Shown here: piece by piece, positions 1 to 8,133 of the stretch
How positions within the stretch are numbered: the first letter of the stretch is position 1
How the letters are laid out: each line of letters starts with the position of its first letter
DNA from: an uncultured Oscillospiraceae bacterium
GTDB lineage: Bacteria; Bacillota; Clostridia; Oscillospirales; Oscillospiraceae
Direction of reading: 5' to 3'
Length of the DNA: 64,000 nt
Assembly (NCBI GenBank): GCA_934573855.1
Contig: CAKTMF010000001.1
Location: 62,001-126,000, forward strand
Made by a program: the position numbers and the translations under genes
Notes under the pieces: model-generated
Told to the model about the DNA's origin: nothing
Seen by the model: only the letters and a program-made list of their open reading frames with translations
The model's database searches: none

Positions 1-88
1 GATATACCTTGACATCGCGCTCATCGGCGCGCTGATGGGCATTATCGACACCATGCTCGTCGGCCGCTATCTTGAAAGGAGGCTGTGA
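1..88 (+). CDS. mrpF: MrpF-like antiporter subunit, 3' end only
   Basis: The reading frame starts before the window; codons from base 2 give a hydrophobic tail with 'YLDIALIGALMGIIDT' and a basic end, which matches the last helix of MrpF/MnhF (PhaF) subunits of Mrp Na+/H+ antiporters and Mbh-type hydrogenases. The stop at 86-88 overlaps the GTG start of the MrpG gene by four bases, so the two are translationally coupled. Only about 28 residues are visible; the assignment rests on this tail and on the gene order that follows. Confidence 0.75.
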   Translation, partial: IYLDIALIGALMGIIDTMLVGRYLERRL

Positions 89-438
89 GGAACGTGGTAC
101 TTAGAATAGTTATCGACGCGTTCATAGTTATCGGCGCGTTCTTCGCTCTGGCCGGCACGGTCGGTATCCTCAAAATGCCCGACACCTTCTGCCGCATGCA
201 GGCCAGCACCTGCATACCCACGCTCGGCCTGCTGGGTGTCGCGATCGGTGCGATACTCTACGCCGCGCTCATAATGCACAGCGCCGGCACCGCCGTTAAG
301 ATCGGCGTTATCGCGCTGCTGATATTCCTTGCCAACCCCGTAGGCGCTCACGTTATCGCGAGGGGCGCGTACAAGCACGGCATAAGGCCCGATAAGGAAA
401 TGACAGTTGACGACTACGGGAGGGATCTCGATGAGTGA
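85..438 (+). CDS. mrpG: MrpG-like monovalent cation/proton antiporter subunit
   Basis: 117-residue membrane protein of the MrpG/MnhG (PhaG) family, with three hydrophobic helices and the family core 'GTVGILKMPDTFCRMQAST'. Known members are small membrane subunits of Mrp antiporters and the antiporter half of Mbh hydrogenases, needed for assembly of ion-translocating modules. The GTG start at 85 overlaps the stop of the upstream MrpF gene and lies just after an AAAGGAGG sequence. The stop overlaps the next gene, so this is part of one long operon. Confidence 0.9.
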   Translation: MRNVVLRIVIDAFIVIGAFFALAGTVGILKMPDTFCRMQASTCIPTLGLLGVAIGAILYAALIMHSAGTAVKIGVIALLIFLANPVGAHVIARGAYKHGIRPDKEMTVDDYGRDLDE

Positions 439-685
439 TTTGATCGTTATTCTTAATATTCTGGTCGTCTGCGGACTCGTAACCTCCGCGATACTGGCCT
501 CACAGCTCGAGGACCTGCTCTCCTCCATCATCGCGCTGGGCGCTACCGGCCTTTTCGCCGCGGCGGAGTTCCTGATCCTCCACGCCCCCGACGTCGCCAT
601 ATCCGAGGCCGCCGTCGGCGCGGCGCTCTCCCCGCTCATCTTCATCGTCACTCTCAGAAAAATAAGAGGGAGGAACAAGAGATGA
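431..685 (+). CDS. MbhD-like membrane subunit (DUF4040)
   Basis: 84-residue protein with three predicted helices and the signature 'SEAAVGAALSPLIFIVTLR', typical of the MbhD/DUF4040 family that corresponds to the first part of bacterial MrpA C-terminal regions. In Mbh and Mbs complexes this protein forms part of the sodium-translocating unit. The start chosen is ATG 431, which overlaps the MrpG stop and follows a GGGAGG site; a longer in-frame opening from 407 is less likely because it would overlap MrpG by 32 bases. Confidence 0.85.
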   Translation: MSDLIVILNILVVCGLVTSAILASQLEDLLSSIIALGATGLFAAAEFLILHAPDVAISEAAVGAALSPLIFIVTLRKIRGRNKR

Positions 686-1044
686 AGAAATTCCTGACAT
701 GGTTTTCTCTGGGCGCGATCCTCGTCGTCGGTATCTTTGCCTGTGCCGACATGGCCGGAATGGACCGTACATATGACGGCACCAAGGCTGCGGTCTCGGT
801 GTATGAGCTTTCACAGGACCCCTCCTCCTACGACGACAGCAGCGTGGACGGCGCCGCCGGAGCGATCGTTCAGCAGAACCTTGAAAAGACCCGCGCCGTG
901 AACGACGTCACGTCCGTCGTCTTTGACTTCCGCGGCTACGACACCATGGGCGAGGCCTTTATCCTGATAACCGCGGTGGCGGGCACAATAGTCATTCTCT
1001 CCGGCGGAAAAAAGAAGGAAACGGAGGAGAAGAAGGATGAATAA
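682..1044 (+). CDS. MbhE-like membrane subunit
   Basis: 120-residue protein with an N-terminal helix, an extracytoplasmic segment of about 55 residues, the motif 'TSVVFDFRGYDTMGEAF' and a second helix ending in a Lys/Glu-rich cytoplasmic tail. This matches MbhE, the piece that in Mrp antiporters is fused into the end of MrpA or the start of MrpB. The ATGA-type overlap with both neighbours places it in the same transcript. Its role is inferred to be structural within the ion-translocating module. Confidence 0.85.
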   Translation: MKKFLTWFSLGAILVVGIFACADMAGMDRTYDGTKAAVSVYELSQDPSSYDDSSVDGAAGAIVQQNLEKTRAVNDVTSVVFDFRGYDTMGEAFILITAVAGTIVILSGGKKKETEEKKDE

Positions 1045-1486
1045 AAGAACCATGAAGAACGTCATCACCAAGTGCGGCGCGGACTTTCTGACGCCCTTTG
1101 TGCTGGTGTACATGTTCTATGTTATCCTCCACGGACATCTCAGCCCCGGCGGCGGCTTCCAGGGCGGCGTGCTTGCCGTCGCGGTGATAATCTTTATCCA
1201 CGTCGGACACGGCTATGAGAATACCGTAAAAATGCTCAATATCGACTTTATGCGCCGCACCGAGGGCTTCGCGGTCACGGTCTATATCGTCATCGCTTTC
1301 CTGGGCGTGGTGTTCGCGGCCCAGTTCTGCGAGAATTTCGCATTTGACAACGGCAATATCGGCGACCTCCTCTCCTCCGGCACCATCGCGTGGATGGACG
1401 AGGCTGTGGGTCTCAATGTCGTTACGGGCGTGAGCGTCCTGACGCTCTCCGCGCTGGGTGTCCTTGCCCGCAAGGACGAGGAATGA
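1037..1486 (+). CDS. mrpB: MrpB/MnhB-like antiporter subunit
   Basis: 149-residue MnhB-domain membrane protein with four hydrophobic helices and the conserved 'LHGHLSPGGGFQGGVLAV' loop that marks the family. It belongs to the sodium/proton module of Mrp antiporters and Mbh-type complexes. The start is ATG 1037, preceded by GGAGGAG, and it overlaps MbhE by eight bases. Nothing unusual is seen in length or composition. Confidence 0.92.
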   Translation: MNKRTMKNVITKCGADFLTPFVLVYMFYVILHGHLSPGGGFQGGVLAVAVIIFIHVGHGYENTVKMLNIDFMRRTEGFAVTVYIVIAFLGVVFAAQFCENFAFDNGNIGDLLSSGTIAWMDEAVGLNVVTGVSVLTLSALGVLARKDEE

Positions 1487-1496
1487 GGTGAACGGA

Positions 1497-1847
1497 ATGA
1501 TAATATTCAACTATATCGCAGCCTTTTTCCTCATCGTTCTGGGCTTTTATACCATCGTCACCAAGTATAATCTCGTCAAGACCGTTATCGGTCTCGGCAT
1601 TGCCGACTACGGCGTCAACCTGCTGATGATCTCCGTGGGCTATAACCCCGGCGGCACGGCCCCCATCTTTACCCCCGGCGAGATAAACGAGGCGAGCTAC
1701 TTCGTCGACCCCATCCCGCAGGCGCTGACTCTGACGAGTATCGTTATCGGCGCATGCGTCACCGCGATGTCCCTCGCGCTGGTCGTGAAGCTGCATGAGA
1801 GCTACGGCACTCTTGACACCAGAGAGATAAGGAGGCTGAGAGGATAA
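1497..1847 (+). CDS. mrpC: MrpC/MnhC (NuoK-like) subunit
   Basis: 116-residue protein with three transmembrane helices, homologous to NuoK of complex I and MrpC/MbhG. The glutamate that NuoK uses in TM2 is not obvious in the stretch 'VIGLGIADYGVNLLMISVG'; Mrp-type members share this pattern. ATG 1497 is chosen because it follows a GAGGTGAACG site; an upstream in-frame start at 1458 would lie inside mrpB. The stop codon overlaps the start of mrpD by one base (TAATG). Confidence 0.88.
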   Translation: MIIFNYIAAFFLIVLGFYTIVTKYNLVKTVIGLGIADYGVNLLMISVGYNPGGTAPIFTPGEINEASYFVDPIPQALTLTSIVIGACVTAMSLALVVKLHESYGTLDTREIRRLRG

Positions 1848-3775
1848 TGAGCAATATACTCAGTTACCATCATTTCCCCGTCTACTCGATAATGGTGCTG
1901 TTCCTCGGCGCGTTCCTTATCGTCATGCTCGGCAATAAGAAGGCGGTGCGCAATATCGTAGCGATACTCGCGGTCTCCGTGTCGCTCGCCTGCATGATAG
2001 CGCTCGTAAAGCCCGTTATGATAAACGGCGAGATCATCAGCTACTGGATGGGCAGCCGCTCGATGGCCGGGGGCTATGCCATCGGCATAGCGCTGGAGGT
2101 CGACGCGCTCAGCCTGTTCTTCGGCCTGCTCATCGCCGTCGCGGTGTTCGTCTCGGGTATCTACTCTCTCCAGTACATGTCCCACGACGAGAATGTATCG
2201 CAGTACTATACCCTGTTCCTCATGCTCTCCGGCGGCGTTATCGGCCTCGTCCTCACGGGCGATATCTTCAACATGTTCATCATGGTCGAGATACTCACTT
2301 TTGCCGCCGTGGCGCTTACGGCGTTCCGCAACAAGGTCTACGGCGCGCTCGAGGCGGCGTTCAAGTATCTGGTCGTCGGCTGTATCGGCTCGACCTGTAT
2401 CCTTGTCGGCATAATCATGCTCTATGCCCAGATGCACACACTGAACTTCGCGCAGCTCTCGGCGCTCGTGCCGGGCAATATGACCACCCCCACAAAGGTC
2501 GCCTTCGCCCTTTTGTACATAGGCTTCAGCACCAAGGCGTTCATCGTGCCGTTCCACCCGCTGGCGGCCGACGCCCACGGCGCGGCCCCCGCGTCCATCT
2601 CGGTGCTTATCTCCGGCGTCCTCACCAAGTCCGGTCTGTACGGCATTATCCGCCTGACCTACTTCCTTTTCCAGTCCATGGGTCTGGGGACGATACAGTT
2701 CCTGCTGGTGTTCGTCGGCAGCGTGTCTATGTTCGTGTGCGTCACGATGGCGCTCGCGCAGCATGATTTCAAGCGCCTGCTCGCGTTCCACTCCATCTCA
2801 CAGATCGGCTATGTCCTCACCGCCGTGGGTCTCTCCACCGCGCTGGGCGTCTCCGCAGGACTTTTCCACGCGATGAACCACACCCTCTTCAAGGGCCTGC
2901 TGTTTCTTGCCGCGGGCGCTGTGCTGCACCGGACCGGTACGACGGATCTGGGCAAGCTGGGCGGACTTTCAAAGAAAATGCCACATACCACCGTGCTGTT
3001 TCTCATCGGCGCGCTCTCCATCAGCGGCATACCGCCCTTCAACGGCTTCGCCTCAAAGTGGATGATCTATCAGGCGACCTATCAGAAGGCAGTGGAGAGC
3101 GGCAATATCGGTTTCCTGCTCGTCACTGTCATTGCGCTCATCACTTCCGTGCTGACGCTCGCGTCCTTCGTCAAGGTGAGCCAGTCCGTGTTCTTCGGCC
3201 AGCTCCCCAAGGAGTATGAGAACGTCACCGAGGTACCGTTCGGCATGCGCCTCGCGATGGGCATATTCGCAGTGCTGTGCGTGTTCACCGGCCTCTTCCC
3301 CAGCGTCGTCACCAAGTACCTGACCGAGCCTGCGGCCAGGGCGGCGTTCAGCGTCGTCAACTACATCGACTCCATGCTCGGCAGCGGCTACGCGGCCTCC
3401 GTCATGGGCGAGAATCTTCCCGAGACCGCAGCGGTCAGCTTCACGCAGGTCGGCTGCTGGCAGCCCGTCTCCTGGCTCCTCATACTGATGATCGCGCTGC
3501 TCGCGGTGACGATAGCCGCGCTCCTCGGCAAGTACGACAGAGTCAGCGAAAAGACCGGCGAGACCGCGGAGAGCAAGTACGACCTGTTCTTCGGCGGCGA
3601 GGAGAGCGTCTACTCTCAGGTCGGCGGCGGAGACCTGTTCTGGGGCTTCAAGCATAACTGGAGACGCTACTTCAGCTTCATGAACGATCTGCACAGCGGT
3701 ATCGTCAACGACTACGCCCTGTGGGCGATAGCGGCGCTGGCGCTGGCAATGATCTTCATGCTCATAGTTCTTTAA
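1847..3775 (+). CDS. mrpD: MrpD/MbhH-type antiporter-like subunit with C-terminal extension
   Basis: 642-residue polytopic protein of the proton_antipo_M family (NuoL/M/N, MrpD, HyfB). Visible ion-pathway residues include the glutamate in 'MVEILTFAAVALTAF', the lysine in 'GFSTKAFIVPFHPLAADAHG' and the lysine in 'LFKGLLFLAAGA'. Plain MrpD proteins are about 500 residues; here roughly 140 extra residues follow, with a charged loop (about 545-610) and a last helix ending 'DYALWAIAALALAMIF'. The extension could replace the separate MbhI subunit, which is absent, and might supply the lateral helix seen in Mbh. That equivalence is inference. Confidence 0.9.
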   Translation: MSNILSYHHFPVYSIMVLFLGAFLIVMLGNKKAVRNIVAILAVSVSLACMIALVKPVMINGEIISYWMGSRSMAGGYAIGIALEVDALSLFFGLLIAVAVFVSGIYSLQYMSHDENVSQYYTLFLMLSGGVIGLVLTGDIFNMFIMVEILTFAAVALTAFRNKVYGALEAAFKYLVVGCIGSTCILVGIIMLYAQMHTLNFAQLSALVPGNMTTPTKVAFALLYIGFSTKAFIVPFHPLAADAHGAAPASISVLISGVLTKSGLYGIIRLTYFLFQSMGLGTIQFLLVFVGSVSMFVCVTMALAQHDFKRLLAFHSISQIGYVLTAVGLSTALGVSAGLFHAMNHTLFKGLLFLAAGAVLHRTGTTDLGKLGGLSKKMPHTTVLFLIGALSISGIPPFNGFASKWMIYQATYQKAVESGNIGFLLVTVIALITSVLTLASFVKVSQSVFFGQLPKEYENVTEVPFGMRLAMGIFAVLCVFTGLFPSVVTKYLTEPAARAAFSVVNYIDSMLGSGYAASVMGENLPETAAVSFTQVGCWQPVSWLLILMIALLAVTIAALLGKYDRVSEKTGETAESKYDLFFGGEESVYSQVGGGDLFWGFKHNWRRYFSFMNDLHSGIVNDYALWAIAALALAMIFMLIVL

Positions 3776-3788
3776 GGAGGTGGGAATA

Positions 3789-4763
3789 ATGAATGAAATA
3801 GTTGCAAACGCGCTTTCCTATCTCGGCTACATTCTCATCTTCCCCGGCTTCCTGTTCTGCTTCGCGGCGGGGCTGCTCCTCTCCGGCATTGACCGCAAGC
3901 TGGTCGCCAGAATGCAGAAGCGTGTCGGCCCGCCGATACTCCAGCCGTTCTATGACTTCTTTAAGCTCTGCGGCAAGGAGTGTATCGTTCCCGCGGCGGC
4001 AAACCGCACCATGTTCCTCATGGCTCCGCTGGTGGGGCTTGCGGCGCTGGTCGTCATACAGCTTTTTATCCCGATTTTTGATTTCACCGCGTTCTCCGGC
4101 ATGGCGGACGTTATAGTCATCCTCTACCTGCTGCTCATCCCGGCGCTCTCCGCGATCTTCGGCGGCGCGGCCTCCGGCTCGCCCTACGCGGGCATTGGCC
4201 TCAGCCGCGAGATGGTCACGGTCATCGCCTGTGAGCTGCCTCTGGTGCTTATCCTGCTCGCCGTCGGCAAGACCGTCGGCAACGCGCTGGGAAGCGGCGT
4301 GGTGTTCAGCCTGACGAGCATTGTGGAGTATCAGGCGGCGCACGGCAGCCTCATCCTCAAGGGCAGCATGATCCCCGCGGCTATCGCCTTCCTGCTCGTC
4401 ATCCCCGGCGAGACCGGGAACCACCCCTTTGACGCGGCAGAGGCCGAGACCGAGATATGCGAGGGACTTCTGGTCGAGTACAGCGGCGCTCCGCTCGCCG
4501 TGTATAAGCTCAGCCATTCCGTTAAAATGCTCACCCTGACGAGCCTGTTCGCGGCGCTGTTCCTCGGCGGTCTCGGCACGGGACTCGTCCTGCTCGACGC
4601 GATCATCCTGTTCGCCATCTGCGTGGTGCTGACCGCCGTGACGATCTCTCTCGTACACGCCGTCACCGCAAGGCTCAAGATCGAGCAGCTTTTCAAGTAT
4701 TACTGGACCGTGGTCTCCGCTCTGGCGCTCATAAGCCTTGTTCTGGCATGGTACGGACTGTAA
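3789..4763 (+). CDS. NuoH/MbhM-like membrane subunit (complex I subunit 1 family)
   Basis: 324-residue protein of the NuoH/HyfC/EchB/MbhM family that anchors the peripheral arm of complex I and group 4 hydrogenases to the membrane arm. Diagnostic segments are 'RMQKRVGPPILQPFYD' near residue 40 and 'FDAAEAETEICEGLLVEYSG' near residue 215, which carry the acidic residues of the quinone-cavity equivalent. ATG 3789 sits nine bases after AAGGAGG; the GTG at 3780 is part of that ribosome binding site. It follows mrpD closely and precedes the small-subunit gene. Confidence 0.93.
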   Translation: MNEIVANALSYLGYILIFPGFLFCFAAGLLLSGIDRKLVARMQKRVGPPILQPFYDFFKLCGKECIVPAAANRTMFLMAPLVGLAALVVIQLFIPIFDFTAFSGMADVIVILYLLLIPALSAIFGGAASGSPYAGIGLSREMVTVIACELPLVLILLAVGKTVGNALGSGVVFSLTSIVEYQAAHGSLILKGSMIPAAIAFLLVIPGETGNHPFDAAEAETEICEGLLVEYSGAPLAVYKLSHSVKMLTLTSLFAALFLGGLGTGLVLLDAIILFAICVVLTAVTISLVHAVTARLKIEQLFKYYWTVVSALALISLVLAWYGL

Positions 4764-4775
4764 GGAGGGGCGAAA

Positions 4776-5216
4776 ATGTTTAAGAAAATAATCGAGGAGA
4801 GCTTTGAAAAGTCTCCGTGGCTGTTCCACATCAACGCAGGCTCCTGCAACGGCTGCGATATCGAGCTGGTGTCCGTACTCACGCCCCGCTACGATGCGGA
4901 GCGTCTGGGCTTCAAGCTGGTGGGCAGCCCCCGCCAGGCGGATATACTCGTGGTCAGCGGCCCCGTCACCAAGCAGTCGCTGCCGCGCGTCCTCCGCGCC
5001 ATCTCTCAGGCTCCCGACCCCAAATGTATCGTGACAATCGGCTCCTGCCCGCAGTCCGGCAATGTGTTCAAGGGCAGCTATTCCGTGGCGGGACCGCTGA
5101 GCAAGTATGTCCATGTCGACGTTGACATCGCCGGCTGCGCGCCCAAGCCCGAGGCCCTCATCGACGGCCTTGCGCTCGCGACCAAAATACTCAGAGAAAA
5201 GAGGGCTCAGAAATAA
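4776..5216 (+). CDS. NiFe-hydrogenase-type small subunit (NuoB/MbhJ family)
   Basis: 146-residue protein with one predicted [4Fe-4S] site built by Cys in 'GSCNGCDIE', 'IGSCPQSG' and 'IAGCAPKPEA', which is the NuoB/EchC/MbhJ N2-type cluster pattern. In the family this subunit passes electrons between the ferredoxin-like subunit and the large catalytic subunit. The gene follows a TAAGGAGG site and its stop overlaps the ferredoxin start by one base. The large subunit (MbhL/NuoD) and the NuoC-like MbhK that usually accompany it are not in this part of the operon. Confidence 0.93.
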   Translation: MFKKIIEESFEKSPWLFHINAGSCNGCDIELVSVLTPRYDAERLGFKLVGSPRQADILVVSGPVTKQSLPRVLRAISQAPDPKCIVTIGSCPQSGNVFKGSYSVAGPLSKYVHVDVDIAGCAPKPEALIDGLALATKILREKRAQK

Positions 5217-5872
5217 TGGATCTTCCGTTTGTAAAAGAAGCGCTGGGCAATCTTTTCAAAAAGTCCAGCTGCGACATGTACCCCGTCGTTCCCAAGGAGG
5301 CCGCCCCGCATTACCGCGGCCGTATCTCCTACGACCCCGAGAAGTGCATTGCCTGCGGCATGTGCGAGCGCGTCTGCGCCGGGGGAGCCATCTCCCGCAC
5401 CGTCGAACCGGTCGAGGGCGGCGATAAGGTCACGCTGACGTTCAACATGGGCTCCTGCACGTTCTGCAGCATGTGTGCCGACTTCTGCTCGCACCATGCC
5501 ATCGAGCTTACCGGTGACTATCACATGATAGCCACCAAGGAGGAGGACCTGCTCGTCTCCGGCAGCTTCATCAAGAAGAAGCCCGCGCCGAAGGCGCCTC
5601 CCGCCCCGAAGCCCGCCGTACCGGCAGAGGCAAAGCCCGCCGAGGAAAAGAGCGCCGAGTCTCAGCCCGCCGCCGAGGTAAAGCCCCGCGACGACGGCAA
5701 GCCCGTGTGCGACGCCTCCAAGTGCGTATACTGCACGCTCTGCGCGAAGAAATGCCCCGCCGGCGCCATTGAGGTCGACAGAGCCGCAAAGACGTGGACC
5801 CTTGACGAGGACAAATGCGTCGCCTGCGGCACCTGTGCCGAGGCCTGCCGCAAGGGCGCGATAGTAATGTAA
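5216..5872 (+). CDS. NuoI/MbhN-like protein fused to a second 2[4Fe-4S] ferredoxin
   Basis: 218-residue protein with two ferredoxin units. Residues about 38-95 form the NuoI/MbhN-like unit with 'CIACGMCERVC' and 'CTFCSMCADFC'. A Pro/Ala/Lys/Glu-rich linker covers about 122-163. Residues about 168-218 form a bacterial ferredoxin with 'CVYCTLCAKKCP' and 'CVACGTCAEAC'. All sixteen cysteines for four [4Fe-4S] clusters are present. It is the last gene of the operon, ending just before a strong hairpin. The second unit looks like a tethered electron carrier; MbhN of known complexes has only the first. Confidence 0.9.
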   Translation: MDLPFVKEALGNLFKKSSCDMYPVVPKEAAPHYRGRISYDPEKCIACGMCERVCAGGAISRTVEPVEGGDKVTLTFNMGSCTFCSMCADFCSHHAIELTGDYHMIATKEEDLLVSGSFIKKKPAPKAPPAPKPAVPAEAKPAEEKSAESQPAAEVKPRDDGKPVCDASKCVYCTLCAKKCPAGAIEVDRAAKTWTLDEDKCVACGTCAEACRKGAIVM

Positions 5873-5887
5873 TAAAACCATACATAG

Positions 5888-5917
5888 AAAAAACGACACC
5901 CTACGGTGTCGTTTTTT
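5888..5917. terminator. Bidirectional intrinsic terminator
   Basis: Seven-base-pair stem CGACACC/GGTGTCG with a CTAC loop, flanked by six A on the left and six T on the right, so it can terminate both the Mbh-like operon (+) and the phosphonate operon (-). Confidence 0.9.
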
Positions 5918-5933
5918 CTGTCTGATATCATGT

Positions 5934-7040
5934 TTATTCACGGATAAACGCCATGAAGTTTTCCTTGTTTTCCTTCGCGGAGGTAGTGGGACGGCCGAGA
6001 TCGGCGCGCGCTCCGATGGCGCATTTGACCTCGATAAAGCTCAGCTCCCTGCGGCTCTTCGCGTCGCTCAGCGCCGTGTCGAGCGCCTCAAAGCTCTCGA
6101 CGCTCACGGCGTTGGGGTAGCCGCAGGCCCTGGCCACTCCGACAAGGTCAATGCTCCCGGCGACGTTCGGCATACCGCCGACGCTCTCGTGCGCCTCGTT
6201 GTTGATGACGATGTGTATAAGGTTCTCCGGACGGTTGCTGCCGATGACCGCCATCGCGCCCATGTGCATGAGCGCCGCGCCGTCGCCGTCGATGACCCAG
6301 AAGCGCTTTCCCGGCGCGTGGAGCGCAAGCCCCAGCGCGATGGATGAGCTGTGGCCCATCGACCCGACCGTGAGAAAGTCGTATTTATGCGATCGTCCGC
6401 ACGTTTCCCGCGTCTCGAACAGCTCGCGTGATGCCTTGCCGGTGGTGGAGACGATGGGGTCGTCCCCGGAGACGGCGGTGACATGCTGTATTATCTCCTC
6501 GCGCAGGAGCGTGTGGGAATTTTTATAGATCACCTCGCCGTCATACCTTAGCGCGCCCTTCCTGACCACGAATGCAACCTGTTTCCCGGCGGCGAGGAGC
6601 GGCCGGAAGGCGTCCATCGCGGCGGCGGCCTCGGCCTCGGTCGTCTCCTTTGATATGACAAAGGTCCTGATGTCCATGTCCTCAAGGAGCTTGAGCGTGA
6701 CCTCGCCCTGATAGATGTGCTGCGGCTCGTCGTGAATGCCCGGTTCGCCGCGCCAGCCCACGATAAATACGCAGGGGATACCGTAGACCTTGTCGTTCAT
6801 GAGCGAGGCGACGGGGTTTATGATGTTGCCCTCGCCGGAGTTCTGCATATACACGACGGGGACCTTGCCCGTCGCGAGATGGTAGCCCGCCGCCAGAGCC
6901 ACGGCGTTCCCCTCGTTCGCGGCGATGATGTGATGCTTTGAGATCCCGTAGGTCTCGATAAGATAGCTGCACAGGTTCGAGAGCAGTGAATCCGGAACGC
7001 CGGTGAAAAAGTCAAATTCCTTCAGAAAATCAAGAGTCAT
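5934..7040 (-). CDS. aepY: Phosphonopyruvate decarboxylase
   Basis: 368-residue thiamine-diphosphate enzyme of the Ppd/Fom2/BcpC group, which decarboxylates phosphonopyruvate to phosphonoacetaldehyde and so pulls the unfavourable PEP mutase reaction forward. The N-terminal half carries the Pyr domain with the catalytic Glu in 'IIAANEGNAVALAAGYH'; the C-terminal half carries the PP domain with 'VIDGDGAALMHMGAMA' and the Asn of 'IVINNEAHESVGG'. Full length for the family. It is the last gene of a four-gene operon with PEP mutase and overlaps the dehydrogenase gene by eleven bases. Confidence 0.93.
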   Translation of the reverse strand: MTLDFLKEFDFFTGVPDSLLSNLCSYLIETYGISKHHIIAANEGNAVALAAGYHLATGKVPVVYMQNSGEGNIINPVASLMNDKVYGIPCVFIVGWRGEPGIHDEPQHIYQGEVTLKLLEDMDIRTFVISKETTEAEAAAAMDAFRPLLAAGKQVAFVVRKGALRYDGEVIYKNSHTLLREEIIQHVTAVSGDDPIVSTTGKASRELFETRETCGRSHKYDFLTVGSMGHSSSIALGLALHAPGKRFWVIDGDGAALMHMGAMAVIGSNRPENLIHIVINNEAHESVGGMPNVAGSIDLVGVARACGYPNAVSVESFEALDTALSDAKSRRELSFIEVKCAIGARADLGRPTTSAKENKENFMAFIRE

Positions 7041-8133
7041 GACGGCTTATCCTTTCATACAGACTGCGGACGGCAGATGTGTCGAGCGGGACAGGGTTGT
7101 TTTTGAGCCGCTGGAGATTGACGGACTCGGCAAGAAGGTCTAACTGCTCGTCCGAGGCATCTATGTGCCGGGACATCGAAAGCTCATCCATCAGCCCCCG
7201 GAAGAGAGCGGGGCCGTCACCGGCGGTCCTGCCGCCCAGCGCGGCGGCGATATCGGAGAGAACGGCGCGCAGTGCGCACGGCTTTCCGTCGGTCTCATTG
7301 AGCATATACTCCCACACCTCGGGCAGCACCATGGCCACGGCGTGTCCGTGCGGAATGCGGAAAAGCGACGTTAGCTTGTAGCTCATGGCGTGGGGCGCGG
7401 TCGTGGCGGTGATGTTTATCGCCCGCCCGGCAAGGTTCGCGCCAAGCATTATCTCCGCCGCAGCGGCGGGGTCTCCGGCGAGATAGGCACGGTAGTTCCC
7501 GATGAGCCTCGCGGCCGCCTCACGGGCATAGCCAAGGCTCTCTTCCGTGGCGCGGGGACTCCACCACGACTCTATGCTCTGACACAGCGCGTCGAGCAGC
7601 GTACTTTTCTTCTGATACTCCGGTAGGTCGCGCAGTACCTCCGGGCAGAGGAGCGCAAAGTCCGGGAGCGTGCTGTCGCTGCCGACGGAGTATTTTTTGC
7701 CCTCAAAGTACAGCACCGCGTTGCGCGTGGACTCGCTGCCGGTCCCGGCGGTGGTCGGGATGGCGAGGAGCGGGACGGCTGAGGGCAGGAACTCCTGCTC
7801 AAGATAATTCTGGGATGGGTCGAGGACGGAGAAGAGCTTTATGCACTTGGCCGTGTCGATGGCGCTGCCGCCGCCGACGGCCAGAATCGCGCCGCAGCTC
7901 TCGCGGCGGAAAAGCTCCAGCCCCGCGCAGATGTCCTCATACGCGGGATTGGGGGAAAAGCCGCCGAAGCGCACGATGCCGGCGTCGAGCGAGAGTATAT
8001 CCCCGCTCAGCGGGAGAGCGTCGAATGAGCCGCCGCACACGAGCAGCAGCTTTTCTATCCCTCTCTCGCGGATGATCTCCGAGAGCCTCTCGCGGACATT
8101 TTCGCGAAAGTAAATTTTCTGCGTCATGCTCAT
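7030..8133 (-). CDS. Iron-type alcohol dehydrogenase, probable phosphonoacetaldehyde reductase
   Basis: 367-residue group III (iron-containing) alcohol dehydrogenase, with the cofactor loop 'AVGGGSAIDTAK' (86-97) and 'IPTTAGTGSE' (125-134). Between PEP mutase and phosphonopyruvate decarboxylase genes, its likely substrate is phosphonoacetaldehyde, giving 2-hydroxyethylphosphonate as PhpC/FomC do. Metal-ligand positions read Asp181, Gln185, His248 and His262; position 185 is usually His. ATG 8133 is preferred over an upstream start because it forms an ATGA overlap with the PEP mutase stop and follows GGAGG. Confidence 0.85.
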   Translation of the reverse strand: MSMTQKIYFRENVRERLSEIIRERGIEKLLLVCGGSFDALPLSGDILSLDAGIVRFGGFSPNPAYEDICAGLELFRRESCGAILAVGGGSAIDTAKCIKLFSVLDPSQNYLEQEFLPSAVPLLAIPTTAGTGSESTRNAVLYFEGKKYSVGSDSTLPDFALLCPEVLRDLPEYQKKSTLLDALCQSIESWWSPRATEESLGYAREAAARLIGNYRAYLAGDPAAAAEIMLGANLAGRAINITATTAPHAMSYKLTSLFRIPHGHAVAMVLPEVWEYMLNETDGKPCALRAVLSDIAAALGGRTAGDGPALFRGLMDELSMSRHIDASDEQLDLLAESVNLQRLKNNPVPLDTSAVRSLYERISRHDS

